A stretch of DNA of 64,000 bases from Bog-756 sp963777665 (lineage in GTDB: Bacteria > Actinomycetota > Acidimicrobiia > Acidimicrobiales > RAAP-2). The notes beneath the pieces were generated by a model that did no database searches, was not told the origin of the DNA, and saw only the letters and a program-made list of their open reading frames with translations. Shown here piece after piece: positions 36,007 through 44,851 of this stretch (within the stretch, counting starts at the first letter, position 1; the number at the start of each line of letters is the position of its first letter). The position numbers and the translations under genes were made by a program. The stretch covers positions 1 through 64,000 of the forward strand of contig CAVZRJ010000018.1 in assembly GCA_963777665.1 (NCBI GenBank), in the 5' to 3' direction.

Positions 36007-36019
36007 ACTATCATGTAGT
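36007..36019. promoter_or_regulatory. Short palindrome before PadR gene
   Basis: ACTA-TCATG-TAGT, ending 1 base before the PadR start codon. Placed where a PadR repressor would autoregulate. Confidence 0.4.
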
Positions 36020-36020
36020 C

Positions 36021-36359
36021 ATGCCGAGACCGGGACGACCAAAGGGTCTGCGCAGAGTCAACGATCCGCCGCTCCTGATCCTGACGAGCCTCGCCCATGG
36101 GCCGAAGCACGGCTACGCGTTGGCCCAGGACATCGGCGAGTTCGCCGGCGTCCAGCTCAGCCCCGGCGCCCTGTACGGCGCGATCGCTCGGTTGGAGGAG
36201 CGTGGTCTGATCGAAGCGCTGCCCGAAGTCGAACGGCGGCGCCCGTACCGGCTGACCGCCGCCGGTTCGGCCGAACTTGCCGAGGCGGTGCGTGACATGC
36301 GCCGGGTCGTCGATGTCGGCACCCACCGACTCGGTCTGTTGCAGGGCAAGCTGGCGTGA
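36021..36359 (+). CDS. PadR-family transcriptional regulator
   Basis: 112 residues. Winged helix of the PadR type: LLILTSLAHGPKHGYALAQD (residues ~17-36), LSPGALYGAIARLEERGLIE (residues ~47-66), the wing VERRRPYRLTAAGSAELA, then one dimerisation helix. PadR regulators typically control transporters or stress genes. The gene overlaps the downstream membrane-protein gene by 4 bases (GTGA), and an ABC ATPase follows, a frequent PadR-controlled arrangement. The start ATG is 36021. Confidence 0.9.
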   Translation: MPRPGRPKGLRRVNDPPLLILTSLAHGPKHGYALAQDIGEFAGVQLSPGALYGAIARLEERGLIEALPEVERRRPYRLTAAGSAELAEAVRDMRRVVDVGTHRLGLLQGKLA

Positions 36360-37309
36360 CGAACGCGAGCCCACGTCCCGGCCGCAGCGTGAACTGGTAT
36401 CCGCCGACCTGGCGAGAGCGGTATCGCGCCGACTTCGAGCAGTTCCTCGAGGATCGCTACGGGGACGGTCCGCTCCCACTGTCAGCTCGCCTCTCGATGG
36501 TGCGCTCGGGAATGGTGGAGCGTCTCCGATCCGGAGGGATCGTCGGATCCTCGGTCGATCCGGACACCCAGGTTCGGGGCGCGTCACTCCTCGTGCTGTG
36601 TGCGTGGGGCGTGTTCATCGTGGCGGGGTCGGCCTTCGCCAAGTACACGGAGCACTGGCCGCTCGCCACACCCCAAGTGGACCACTGGCTGCCAGCAACA
36701 GCGATGGCCGCCGTCCGGGCGGCCGCTGCCGCCGGTGTGCTAGTCGTCATCATGGCTGGACTCGCCTGTCTTCCGGCGTTCGTCGAGTTCATCCGATCGG
36801 AGGGATGGCGCGCACTGTGGCCGCTGGCACGGCCGATGCTCCTGTCCGGGACCGCGGCGGGCGCGGCATCTGCCGGGATCGTTGCGTGGAACAATCACCT
36901 CGGTCCCAGCACCACCACGCCGTTGGGTCTGCGCATTGCCGGCGTGCTCGCGGGGCTGGTGGTGATCGGTGCACTTGCCGTGAGCTGCGGCACGCTGACC
37001 GCCATCGTCTACCGGCTCCGCTTCTCGCCCCAAGTCACCCGGATCCTGGGCGTCCTTGCCGTGGCGATGACGATGGCACTCGTGGTGATCTTCGCCGGGG
37101 CCCTCACGTGGTGGATCTCCACCGCGCTCCATGCCCCGTGGTTCTTCGGGAGTCTCATCCCGCGGTCCCCCACCTCACCGGCCCCACTGGCCATGATCGT
37201 GCTGGGCCTCATGATGCTGTCGGGCCTGGTCCTGGCTGGGATCGGTGCCATCCGCATCGGCACCTTGCGGCGCCACGTCGATGAGATGACGTCGCCGACC
37301 GCGTCCTGA
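36356..37309 (+). CDS. Membrane protein coupled to PadR
   Basis: 317 residues. A cytosolic N-terminus (WYPPTWRERYRADFEQFLED, residues ~14-33), then about seven membrane spans, for example LVLCAWGVFIVAGSAF and IAGVLAGLVVIGALAVSC. This PadR plus helical-leader membrane protein arrangement is common in actinobacteria. The role is unknown but may be envelope sensing. GTG start overlaps the PadR stop. Confidence 0.8.
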   Translation: MTNASPRPGRSVNWYPPTWRERYRADFEQFLEDRYGDGPLPLSARLSMVRSGMVERLRSGGIVGSSVDPDTQVRGASLLVLCAWGVFIVAGSAFAKYTEHWPLATPQVDHWLPATAMAAVRAAAAAGVLVVIMAGLACLPAFVEFIRSEGWRALWPLARPMLLSGTAAGAASAGIVAWNNHLGPSTTTPLGLRIAGVLAGLVVIGALAVSCGTLTAIVYRLRFSPQVTRILGVLAVAMTMALVVIFAGALTWWISTALHAPWFFGSLIPRSPTSPAPLAMIVLGLMMLSGLVLAGIGAIRIGTLRRHVDEMTSPTAS

Positions 37310-37374
37310 CCACCAAGATCCACTCGCCGTGGAGCAGGCTCGCCGGTGTCGCCAATCCAGATGAAGGAGAGCAC

Positions 37375-37914
37375 GTGACCACGATCACCATGGACCGGAT
37401 CTCCCCGTCGGACGCTGCCGACAGTGAGTGGGCCGTCGAGACCCACGGGCTGACCAAGCGGTTCAAGGACAACGTCGCCGTCGACGGGGTCGAGCTGCTC
37501 GTCCCCCGGGGGTGTGCGTTCGGCTACCTGGGGCCGAACGGCGCCGGCAAGACGACCCTCATCCGGGTACTGCTCGGCCTCACCCACGCCGACGCCGGGT
37601 CGATGTCGCTGCTCGGCTACCCGGTGCCCCATCGTCGAGACCGGGCCCTGGCCCGGATCGGTGCCATCATCGACGAGCCCCGGTTCCACGGCCATCTCAC
37701 CGGGCGCCAGAACCTCACCATCCTGGCGGCCGCCCGCGAGCCGGCGGCCCGGGGCCGCATCGACGCTTCCCTCGACCGGGTGGGCATGACCCAGCGAGCC
37801 GACGACAAGGTGTCGAAGCGACATACGTGCCGCCCAAGGAGGAGGAACCGGGGCACGACTGACCGGGGTCGCCCCGAACACCGGTTCAGTGCCAGGGTGG
37901 ACCGTTCCGAGTAG
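37375..37914 (+). pseudogene. ABC transporter ATP-binding protein, truncated
   Basis: A normal start: ETHGLTKRFKDNVAVDGVEL, Walker A LGPNGAGKTTL (residues ~57-67), and GAIIDEPRFHGHLTGRQNL. It stops being ABC-like at RVGMTQRADDKVSK (residue ~147). The following residues in any frame do not give the expected signature LSGGQ/Walker B, and instead one frame ends EATYVPPKEEEPGHD with a stop at 37862. So a deletion has fused the first half of an ATPase to the tail of another gene. The permease partner is also missing. The transporter is therefore almost certainly inactive. Confidence 0.75.
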
Positions 37915-38084
37915 TGGCTGCTGTCTCCCGCGAGCCGGGTGCGGGATGTGTACATAAACGGATAGGGCTATGTCCCAGCCTTGGCTCATCAGCTATGCAT
38001 GCTGATTGCCCACTTCACGGTCTTCCTTGCCGACCTCGGCCATCCCATCGAAGGCCGCTGAAGGTCCAACGGGAATCGGGAGTC

Positions 38085-38678
38085 TTACTTCATCAGGGCG
38101 TTCTGTGCTTCCGCAGCCCGGTAGAGCATCATCTCTTGCGCAGTCGTTATCGGGGGTGAAGCGACGGTACTCGACGTGGTTCCGGAAGCGGCGATGTTCA
38201 CATCAACCGCAGTGATCGCCACCTTGTTGTCCCGCTGCCACACCACGAGATACTCCGGAGCGATACTCGCTGTTGCGAACGCGGACCTTCCTAATGCTGT
38301 CGGAACTGCTATCGCTGCATCGGCACCGTAGTGCTTACGGATCGCAGAGAACGCAGCGGATGCCGATGCGGCCGAATCACAGTTCAGAACGTCGGAGATG
38401 AGAGCTGTCTGTTTGACCGAGTCCTCGTAGACTGCACCGACAGAATTGGAACACCCCTTCTGAGACGTCACGGTGGACTTCTTGGCCGCGTTGACGGTCT
38501 GGGGAAACCCTGCGCTTCTCGCATAAGTTGGAGTGAGGACTGTGCCAGTGGGTGTTTGCGTTGGTACAGCACTGGATGAGCTGCAAGCCGTGGCCAGTAT
38601 CGAGACCCCGGCGACAAAGAACACGGCGCACCAGGCACCACTGGGGGAAGAGCGTCGCGTCTGAAGATTCGTATCCAT
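38085..38678 (-). CDS. Secreted lipoprotein of unknown function
   Basis: 197 residues. N-terminus MDTNLQTRRSSPSGAWCAVF, a hydrophobic core, then the lipobox LATACSSSS with the lipidated cysteine near residue 32. A Ser/Thr/Pro-rich linker and a small globular domain follow, with cysteines at KGCSNS and LNCDSA that could form a disulfide. No family recognised. Resembles many actinobacterial putative lipoproteins. Exposed on the outer face of the membrane. Confidence 0.75.
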   Translation of the reverse strand: MDTNLQTRRSSPSGAWCAVFFVAGVSILATACSSSSAVPTQTPTGTVLTPTYARSAGFPQTVNAAKKSTVTSQKGCSNSVGAVYEDSVKQTALISDVLNCDSAASASAAFSAIRKHYGADAAIAVPTALGRSAFATASIAPEYLVVWQRDNKVAITAVDVNIAASGTTSSTVASPPITTAQEMMLYRAAEAQNALMK

Positions 38679-38950
38679 GCGGGGGAAGGTAGTGCCACGA
38701 CATAAGAATCAACGGCGATCCTTCTTAGAAAGGCCGCTGGCGGGCCAGGATCTGGACTGGTCAACGGGGGCAGGACCGGGCGGTGGCGTCAGGCGCTCAA
38801 GAGTGACCGTGCAAATCAGCATGCCATCATCGCCGGGACGGGTCGGTTATCAACCGTGGCTGAACGGCACTTTGGCCATACCCCTCTGGCGCCCAAATGG
38901 CCCCGGCGGTGAGCCGGAAGCCATCGGCCAGGCAGCCAATCCGATGGTAT

Positions 38951-40582
38951 CTACGGCCGGGTGATCGTTAGGGGATTCGAGGTGGCACTCGTGGTCGGAT
39001 TGCCGAGCAGGATGTCTGCGGGCGGAACGAGGGTGCCGTTCTCTTTGAGGTTGGTGAATGCCATCTCACTCCCGGAGGAGACGAACTTCACTCCGCTGAC
39101 ATACCCAGCGGTGTGGAACCGGAACGAGATGGTGTGAGGGTTGACCATGGTCATCGTGTCGCCGGAGTCGTCGTTCAAGGTGAGGGCCACGTCGGAGAAG
39201 GTGCCGTTGGTCGTGATCGTCCCGGTGAAGAGGTCGGTCCCCGACACATTGTGCGAGTAGAGCTTCCAGATGCTGTCCTTCACCCCGATCAGGAACCCCG
39301 GCGGTGGGGTGTCCTTCGCCGGGAATGCCGGATAGCCCTGGACCTGGCTCTGCCACACGCCGTGTTGCTCGACAGCACCGATCGTGCACTTACCGATACT
39401 GGCGACGCCACGCTGGTCGATCCGAGGGCAGACCTTCACACTATTGAGTGTGGTGTCGGTCGGGATGACCTGCACGGCCGGGCCGTTCGCTGCCGGTAGC
39501 TGTGTGAAGGTCGGGCCACCGTTGTTCGTGAGGGGACCGAGGCCGGGCTTGGCATCGAGCACGTCGGTGGATGCAGTGAAGCCGCAGTAGTTGGCGTTCG
39601 AGGGGTCGTCGGTCAGGTTGTAGCCGAGGCTGGTGAAGCTACCGCCGGGCGAATAGCAGTTAGGTCCGGTGTTGGCGGCCACGATGGAGGCACCGGTCGT
39701 CACCGTCCCGCCGTAACTGTAGATACCGCCCCCACGCTGGGCGGCGGTGTTGCCCGAGACGGTCGAAGAGTTGACGGCCAAGGTGGCACCGTTCATGCCC
39801 CCTCCGACGGTAATAGCGTTGGTGATCCCGCCGCTGAACCCGCCGGTATTGCCCGACACGGTCGAGGAGTTGATGGTCATCGTGCCGGCGTTGCAGATCC
39901 CGCCGCCCTGGTTGGCGTAGTTGCCCGACACGGTCGAGGAGTTGATGGTCATCGTGCCGGCGTTGTAGATGCCGCCGCCGATATGGGAGATGTTGCCGCC
40001 CGACACGGTCGAGAGGTCAAGCGTCATCGTGCCGGTGTTGTAGATGCCACCACCAGCTATGTCGCCATCGCCGTTCGACACGGTCGAGGAGTAGAGCGTC
40101 AGGGTGCCGTTATTGATGATGTCGCCGCCTTCGACAGTGGTGGCAAAGCCATTCTCGAGGGTGAGTCCCGAGATGGTCACCGTGCCGCTGTTGACGGTCA
40201 AGGGCGTCCCAAACCCAGGCGGGGTTACCGCTGTGGTGGAGGACCCCGCACCGATGATGGTCAGCGAGTCGAGGGACGAGGCATTGATGGTGTCGAGTTC
40301 GGAGTAGGTGCCGGCAGCCACGTTGATGGTCACGTCGTCAGTGGTGGAGTAGTTGCTCTGGGCTTCGTTGATGGCTTGCTGAATCGTGAGACAAGGTGTC
40401 GCACTTGCGGTGCAGGTGCTCGACCCACCACCGTCGGACCCCGAGGTGCTCACGTACAACGAGTCGGCGGTGTTTGCCGAGGCGGGCAGCGACCCGACGG
40501 CCAGCGAACCGACGGCGACGCTTCCCAACAGCAGCGACCCGGCCAGTAGCGCCCGGAAACTTCTTCTGATTCCAACGCCCAT
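38951..40582 (-). CDS. Secreted right-handed parallel beta-helix surface protein
   Basis: 543 residues. Signal peptide MGVGIRRSFRALLAGSLLLG with a repeated VAVGSLAVGSL, cleaved near PASAN. Then the entry GSDGGGSSTCTASATPCLTI, typical of choice-of-anchor/right-handed beta-helix proteins, followed by at least six ~25-residue coils with GGGIYNAGTMTINSSTVSGN. The C-terminal region (after WQSQVQGYPAFPAKD) forms a separate domain of about 130 residues. The start at 40582 has GAAGGTG upstream. Probably an exported adhesin or glycan-binding protein. The coil repeats at DNA level make the region prone to copy-number change. Confidence 0.85.
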   Translation of the reverse strand: MGVGIRRSFRALLAGSLLLGSVAVGSLAVGSLPASANTADSLYVSTSGSDGGGSSTCTASATPCLTIQQAINEAQSNYSTTDDVTINVAAGTYSELDTINASSLDSLTIIGAGSSTTAVTPPGFGTPLTVNSGTVTISGLTLENGFATTVEGGDIINNGTLTLYSSTVSNGDGDIAGGGIYNTGTMTLDLSTVSGGNISHIGGGIYNAGTMTINSSTVSGNYANQGGGICNAGTMTINSSTVSGNTGGFSGGITNAITVGGGMNGATLAVNSSTVSGNTAAQRGGGIYSYGGTVTTGASIVAANTGPNCYSPGGSFTSLGYNLTDDPSNANYCGFTASTDVLDAKPGLGPLTNNGGPTFTQLPAANGPAVQVIPTDTTLNSVKVCPRIDQRGVASIGKCTIGAVEQHGVWQSQVQGYPAFPAKDTPPPGFLIGVKDSIWKLYSHNVSGTDLFTGTITTNGTFSDVALTLNDDSGDTMTMVNPHTISFRFHTAGYVSGVKFVSSGSEMAFTNLKENGTLVPPADILLGNPTTSATSNPLTITRP

Positions 40583-40810
40583 GCTCGACACCTTCCGCTC
40601 CCGGTGTACCGTCCGCACGCCGCTAACACGATGGCCTAACACCGAAAGGCCTCCCGAGCCACCAGTGTCACTCTGCCGTCACACGGTGCTCTCGCTGAGC
40701 GACAGGGTGGTCACGGACGATGACCAGGGGTGCCCCCGATCAACCTGATATGGATGCAATCGTCATCGCCTTTCAGTACAGCGATTCGGATGCGATTACA
40801 TGCATGATCA
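40583..40810. other. Intergenic gap upstream of beta-helix gene
   Basis: Noncoding as far as I can see. It holds the promoter of the beta-helix gene. Base composition falls towards the structured repeat at 40811. Confidence 0.4.
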
Positions 40811-40863
40811 GGCGTTATACATGCCCGAAGGGCGAGGTAATCTCCGATTACATGTATAACGCC
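40811..40863. repeat. Perfect 13-base inverted repeat with nested hairpins
   Basis: GGCGTTATACATG (40811-40823) and its exact complement CATGTATAACGCC (40851-40863), separated by 27 bases. Inside are CCCGAAGGG and GTAATCTCCGATTAC, both self-pairing. CGATTACATG also occurs twice (40793-40802 and 40845-40854). AT-rich for this window. No recombinase is adjacent. Confidence 0.65.
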
Positions 40864-41118
40864 GAAAGCGGGTCAGGCAGACATTTAGCGAATAGGCCCT
40901 CCCGACCCGGCTTGAACGGGCTGGCTCCCTCTCCAAGAACGGGCAATCGGCCGGGCGGCAGCCGACGCCCAGCGCGGGTCCGCTCCCATTGTTCCGCAAT
41001 GGCGCAGAAGTGACCACGTATCCAGGGCAGCGACGCCAGGTCACCTGCGGCGCCCTGACTTGGCACGTTCCTGCCGGGGACCTACGCAGTAAGACTGCGC
41101 GGGCCTACGCTTCAGGAG
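40864..41118. other. Intergenic gap upstream of small membrane protein
   Basis: 255 bases with no gene recognised. Confidence 0.35.
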
Positions 41119-41499
41119 ATGCGGACAGTCGAGCGGGTGTTCCGAATCGTTGTGGCGTCGGCCCTGACGGTCATCTTCACGGCCTGGTCCGTCCACCTGT
41201 TCGAGTCGCAGCCGTCGGAGGTGCCGACCGTGCAGATCCCGAAGTGCCCCACTAATCCACCCGACCGGGCCTGCCTCGAACACCAGCTAAAGGTGGCCTT
41301 CTCGGGCAACTTTGTCGGCCACTGGTCGTTGTGGGTGGTCTGGGTCTTCTGGGTTCTGATTGCGGTCGTCTGGCTGGCGGCCAGTGTCCTCATCCTGTGG
41401 GCACCCCGTCGAGCCAACAACTCGGTCTCTGCCAAGCTCGATGAGCCGTCCGTCGACGATCCACTCGCCGGGTCAGTCAAGTCGACCGTGAGCCCCTGA
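41119..41499 (+). CDS. Small two-span membrane protein
   Basis: 126 residues. One span near residues 8-27 (VFRIVVASALTVIFTAWSVH), a short outer loop with two cysteines (KCPTNPPDRAC), and a second span LWVVWVFWVLIAVVWLAASV near residue 72, then an acidic tail. No family recognised. ATG is preceded by AGGAG. The loop disulfide suggests an extracytoplasmic loop. Confidence 0.65.
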   Translation: MRTVERVFRIVVASALTVIFTAWSVHLFESQPSEVPTVQIPKCPTNPPDRACLEHQLKVAFSGNFVGHWSLWVVWVFWVLIAVVWLAASVLILWAPRRANNSVSAKLDEPSVDDPLAGSVKSTVSP

Positions 41500-41653
41500 T
41501 CCCCAACACCGGCTCGGAGGCGTTTATCGCGGGAGCCGGCACCGTTTCCTCCTCACATGGAGATCCACTCCATGAGACCGGTCTCAGCTCCGTCCGGCTT
41601 GTTTAGAAGGTCAAGGCAACAAATACTGGGGCGCCGAAGAAGGACGACCGAGC

Positions 41654-42100
41654 CTAAGCGAGTCGTGCGCTGAGAGCCGCGTTGTGATCAGTGGGTTGGA
41701 TGAGGTGGCCAGTCCCGCTTGGAATGAGAGTCACGACGTCGCCCGAGGCGGTTTGGGATATCTCCACGTCCACGGTGCTTTGGTTGAAGATGAGCCAGAG
41801 ACTGCCCGCCTCTTTCGTCCCGATATCACCTTGCTCGACGAAGACCGGAATCGCCTGACTGAAACTCCCGTCTCCCGTCTGAGGGAGACGACCGATAATG
41901 ATGGACCCGACAATCTCTTCGCTTATGACGAGCCCCCTTTCAGCGACGAACTTGCTGAGCTTACGACCTCGACCGCTGCGCTCGTCGCAAACCTGATCTT
42001 GAGATGGAATTTTGAGTGGCACGCAGCAGCCCCTGAAGCGGCCCAGCAACCCCTCCTCCGGGGACGATCCAGTTCGGGCTCCGATCAGTACGGTTGACAT
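41654..42100 (-). CDS. Hypothetical protein, uncertain
   Basis: 148 residues on the minus strand. The C-terminal half (FVEQGDIGTKEAGSLWLIFN, then VVTLIPSGTGHLIQPTD) reads like a small beta protein. An equally long frame runs on the plus strand at 41684-42097, so coding is not certain. No family recognised on either strand. The minus frame is preferred for its more natural residue mix. Confidence 0.35.
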   Translation of the reverse strand: MSTVLIGARTGSSPEEGLLGRFRGCCVPLKIPSQDQVCDERSGRGRKLSKFVAERGLVISEEIVGSIIIGRLPQTGDGSFSQAIPVFVEQGDIGTKEAGSLWLIFNQSTVDVEISQTASGDVVTLIPSGTGHLIQPTDHNAALSARLA

Positions 42101-42284
42101 GCGCCTCAGAGCAACGAGGGCTTCGACCGATGGCTCTCAGGTGGACGACACTCGCTCGGCCTTCGATCGTGAACCTGTCCCCGACCGTGGTGCCCGTCTC
42201 GCGCACACGCCCTCCTCATCCGACCGGTCGGCGGCCACTCTCGCGCGCTCGCCCGCGATGTCGCCACTGTGATTGCCGATCTGG

Positions 42285-42299
42285 GAGAACTTCGTTATC
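42285..42299 (+). promoter_or_regulatory. GAGAA-N5-TTnTC motif, copy 5
   Basis: GAGAACTTCGTTATC, 10 bases upstream of the SnoaL-ACAD-ACAD operon start. The right half matches copy 4 (CGTTATC). Confidence 0.55.
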
Positions 42300-42309
42300 G
42301 TCGGCCGAC

Positions 42310-42738
42310 GTGCAGCCCCCCGTCGCCGACGTGATCGAACTCGAACAGCTGCTCGCCCGGTACGCCGTCGGGATGACCATGGACGACATCGACACGGTCA
42401 TGCAGGTGTTCACGGCCGACGGTACCTACAGCGCCTTCGGGGATATCTACCGGCTCACGGATTTCCCTGCGCTGGTCGCTGCGGCGCCAAAGGGTCTCTT
42501 CCTCGTCGGGCCCCCGGTCCTCGACCTCGACGGCGACACTGGTTCGGGTCGGCAACCACTCTGCTTCGTCGATCAGACGACCCACGAGATGCGCATCGGG
42601 TACTACAGCGACACCTACCGTCGGACCGATGGCGGGTGGCGGCTGCAGACCCGGGCCATGACCTTCCTGCGCAAGAGCGGGGCACGTGACTCCGGCCGTG
42701 CCCACGACCCCACCCGGCCGCAACCCTCCGCTTCGTGA
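42310..42738 (+). CDS. SnoaL-like (NTF2-fold) protein
   Basis: About 142 residues from GTG 42310. The start codon is uncertain, and a clear ribosome-binding site is lacking. Fold markers: IELEQLLARYAVGMTMDDID, then VMQVFTADGTYSAFGD and strands ending GYYSDTYRRTDGGWRLQTRA. The neighbouring pair of acyl-CoA dehydrogenases starts at 42735, overlapping the stop by 4 bases. In catabolic clusters these proteins act as isomerases or hydratases on cyclic intermediates, but this one is unassigned. Confidence 0.75.
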   Translation: MQPPVADVIELEQLLARYAVGMTMDDIDTVMQVFTADGTYSAFGDIYRLTDFPALVAAAPKGLFLVGPPVLDLDGDTGSGRQPLCFVDQTTHEMRIGYYSDTYRRTDGGWRLQTRAMTFLRKSGARDSGRAHDPTRPQPSAS

Positions 42739-43889
42739 CCGTCGTCGAGGGCGCCGCCGGTGACCTCGACGAATTCCGGGCGTCGCTGGACGCCTGGCTC
42801 GACGGCAACAGCAGCGCACTGGCTGCCGGGTTCGTGGGAACAGGGACGCTGGACCAGCAGATGGCACAGCTCTCCAAGGTCAAACGCCTCGTGTTCGATG
42901 CCGGATGGATGCGGGCCGGGTGGCCGGAACGGGTCGGTGGCCTCGGGGGGACGACGCTGGCCCGCGCCTACCTGGGTGAGGCACTCACCGCCAGGGACCT
43001 GGTCGAACCCGGCCTCTACTCGATGACCGAAGTGCTCGCACCCACCATGATCGACTACGCAGAACCGGCCCTCGCCACCGCCATGGTCCCTGCCCTGCTG
43101 CGCGGGGACGAGACCTGGTGCCAGGGATTCTCGGAGCCCGCCACGGGAAGCAACCTCGCCTCGCTCACCTGCCGGGCCACCCTCGTCGACGGGAGCTGGC
43201 GGGTCACCGGGCAGAAGGTCTGGACGAGCCTGGCGCAGTACGCGCACCGCTGCGTCCTGCTCACGCGAACCGGGACGACCGAGTCCGCACACCGTGGGAT
43301 CACCGCCCTCTTCGTGGACATGGACTCCCCCGGCATCACCGTGCGCCCGATCGGCACCATGCACGGCGGGGAAGAGTTCTGCGAAGTCTTCTTCGACGAC
43401 GTGGCCGTCCCCCGGTCTCGCACCCTCGGAGCGGTCGGGGCCGGTTGGTCGGTGGCGATGGACCTGCTGCCCTACGAGCGCAGCACCTCGCTCTGGCACC
43501 GTGCCGCGTTCCTGCACCGCCGGCTCCAGGAGCTCGTCGAGACCGCCCCGCCCGCTGCCCTCGACCCGGCCAGGCTCGGGGAGGTCACCCAGCTGCTCTA
43601 CGCCTTCCGGGCACGGTCGCGGGCGACCCAGCACCGACTGGCGAACGGTGAGCAGCTTGGTCCCGAGACCTCGATCGACAAGGTCCTGCTGGCGACCGCC
43701 GAGCAGGCGGTGTTCGACCTGGTTCTCGACTGCCTCGGTGCGGAGGTGGCCGTCGGGGACGACCCGGCCAGCGGGCGTTGGCGCTCCGACTACCTCTACT
43801 CTCGGGCGGCCTCCATCTACGGCGGCAGCGCCGAGATCCAGCGGAACATCATCGCCCGCCGTCTCCTCGACCTCGGGAGCGACCGGTGA
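42735..43889 (+). CDS. Acyl-CoA dehydrogenase, first subunit of a pair
   Basis: 384 residues. Substrate and FAD loops: WCQGFSEPATGSNLASLTCR near residue 131, VTGQKVWTSLAQYAHR, VPRSRTLGAVGAGWSVAMDL, and the C-terminal YGGSAEIQRNIIARRLLDLG. GTG 42735 overlaps SnoaL and the partner ACAD gene begins within its stop. Two consecutive small ACAD genes are the hallmark of actinobacterial alpha2beta2 dehydrogenases known from steroid side-chain degradation, in which the active site lies between unlike subunits. Confidence 0.92.
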   Translation: MTVVEGAAGDLDEFRASLDAWLDGNSSALAAGFVGTGTLDQQMAQLSKVKRLVFDAGWMRAGWPERVGGLGGTTLARAYLGEALTARDLVEPGLYSMTEVLAPTMIDYAEPALATAMVPALLRGDETWCQGFSEPATGSNLASLTCRATLVDGSWRVTGQKVWTSLAQYAHRCVLLTRTGTTESAHRGITALFVDMDSPGITVRPIGTMHGGEEFCEVFFDDVAVPRSRTLGAVGAGWSVAMDLLPYERSTSLWHRAAFLHRRLQELVETAPPAALDPARLGEVTQLLYAFRARSRATQHRLANGEQLGPETSIDKVLLATAEQAVFDLVLDCLGAEVAVGDDPASGRWRSDYLYSRAASIYGGSAEIQRNIIARRLLDLGSDR

Positions 43890-44851
43890 TCGAGGGCGAG
43901 GAGCTCGCGCTGTTCGAGCGGAGCATCGCCAACGCGACCGGCACTGCCACCGGCCGGGGGCTCGACGCGGCACTCGACGCGCTCGGGTGGGCCGACGCGC
44001 TCTCGACCGACCCACGCGTGGCCATCTCGGTGCTGTTCGCCCATCAGGGCGCCGCCGACGCGACCTCGTCGGCCCTCGGGACGGTCTTTGTGCATGCCCT
44101 CGGACTGGGCGACGGGCCGGGGTCCAGGATCGTGCTGCCGGATGCCGGTCGCAGCGCACCGCCCGGCACCGTGGCCGGAGACCGCGTGCACATCCGCGGC
44201 CTCGCTCCGGGCGCGCTCGGCGACGAGCAGCACGCGCTCGTCGTGACCTCCGACGGTTCGGAGCTGCGCGTGGCCACCGTGCCGACGACGTCGCTCTGGA
44301 TGCGGCCGGTCACCGGCGTCGATCCGTCCCTCTCACTGCTGGAGGTCACCGGCGACGCCGTCCACGCCGGACCCGGAGGCGACGTCGCGGACGCGGACTG
44401 GGCCGATGCGGTGTCGCTCGGCCGACTGGCACTCGCCCACGAGTTGGTCGGAGCGTCGCGGACGATGCTCGAGCTGGCCTGCGAGCACGCCCGCGGCCGC
44501 ATCCAGTTCGACCGCCCGATCGCCTCCTTCCAGGCCGTCCGCCACCGGCTCGCCGAGACACTGGTCGCCGTCGAGATGGCTGAGGCAATGCTCGATGCGG
44601 CGTGGCTCGTTCGCACACCGGACACGGCGGCCATGGCCAAGGCGGTTGCCGGCAACGGGGCGCGGACCACCGCACGCCACTGCCAACAGGTGCTCGCGGG
44701 CATCGGCTTCACGGTCGAGCACCCGCTCCAGCGCTACGTTCGGCGCACCCTCGTGCTCGACCTGCTGCTCGGCTCGGCAGCCTCGCTCACGACCGCGCTC
44801 GGCCACGACCTCATCGACCGCCGGCGGCTTCCCCCGCTGCTTCCTCTCTGA
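43886..44851 (+). CDS. Acyl-CoA dehydrogenase, second subunit of a pair
   Basis: 321 residues, shorter than a free-standing ACAD and with a degenerate N-terminal domain. The conserved helices ADAVSLGRLALAHELVGASR and RIQFDRPIASFQAVRHRLAE (Arg contacts FAD in family members) are present, and QQVLAGIGFTVEHPLQRYVR replaces the usual QxxGGxGxTxExP region. It overlaps the upstream ACAD by 4 bases. Read together the two encode a heteromeric enzyme. Its 3' end overlaps the convergent oxidoreductase gene by 41 bases. Confidence 0.88.
   Translation: MIEGEELALFERSIANATGTATGRGLDAALDALGWADALSTDPRVAISVLFAHQGAADATSSALGTVFVHALGLGDGPGSRIVLPDAGRSAPPGTVAGDRVHIRGLAPGALGDEQHALVVTSDGSELRVATVPTTSLWMRPVTGVDPSLSLLEVTGDAVHAGPGGDVADADWADAVSLGRLALAHELVGASRTMLELACEHARGRIQFDRPIASFQAVRHRLAETLVAVEMAEAMLDAAWLVRTPDTAAMAKAVAGNGARTTARHCQQVLAGIGFTVEHPLQRYVRRTLVLDLLLGSAASLTTALGHDLIDRRRLPPLLPL

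Noticed and set aside
39720..40130. CRISPR-like repeats
   Set aside because: The repeats are in-frame coil repeats of the beta-helix gene without unique spacers of constant length, and no cas genes are present.
40811..40863. Integron attC site
   Set aside because: The GTT and AAC elements point the wrong way for R'' and R', and no integrase or cassette array is present.
41684..42097. Plus-strand 137-codon frame as a gene
   Set aside because: It conflicts with a minus-strand frame of similar length and has no ribosome-binding site or family pattern.
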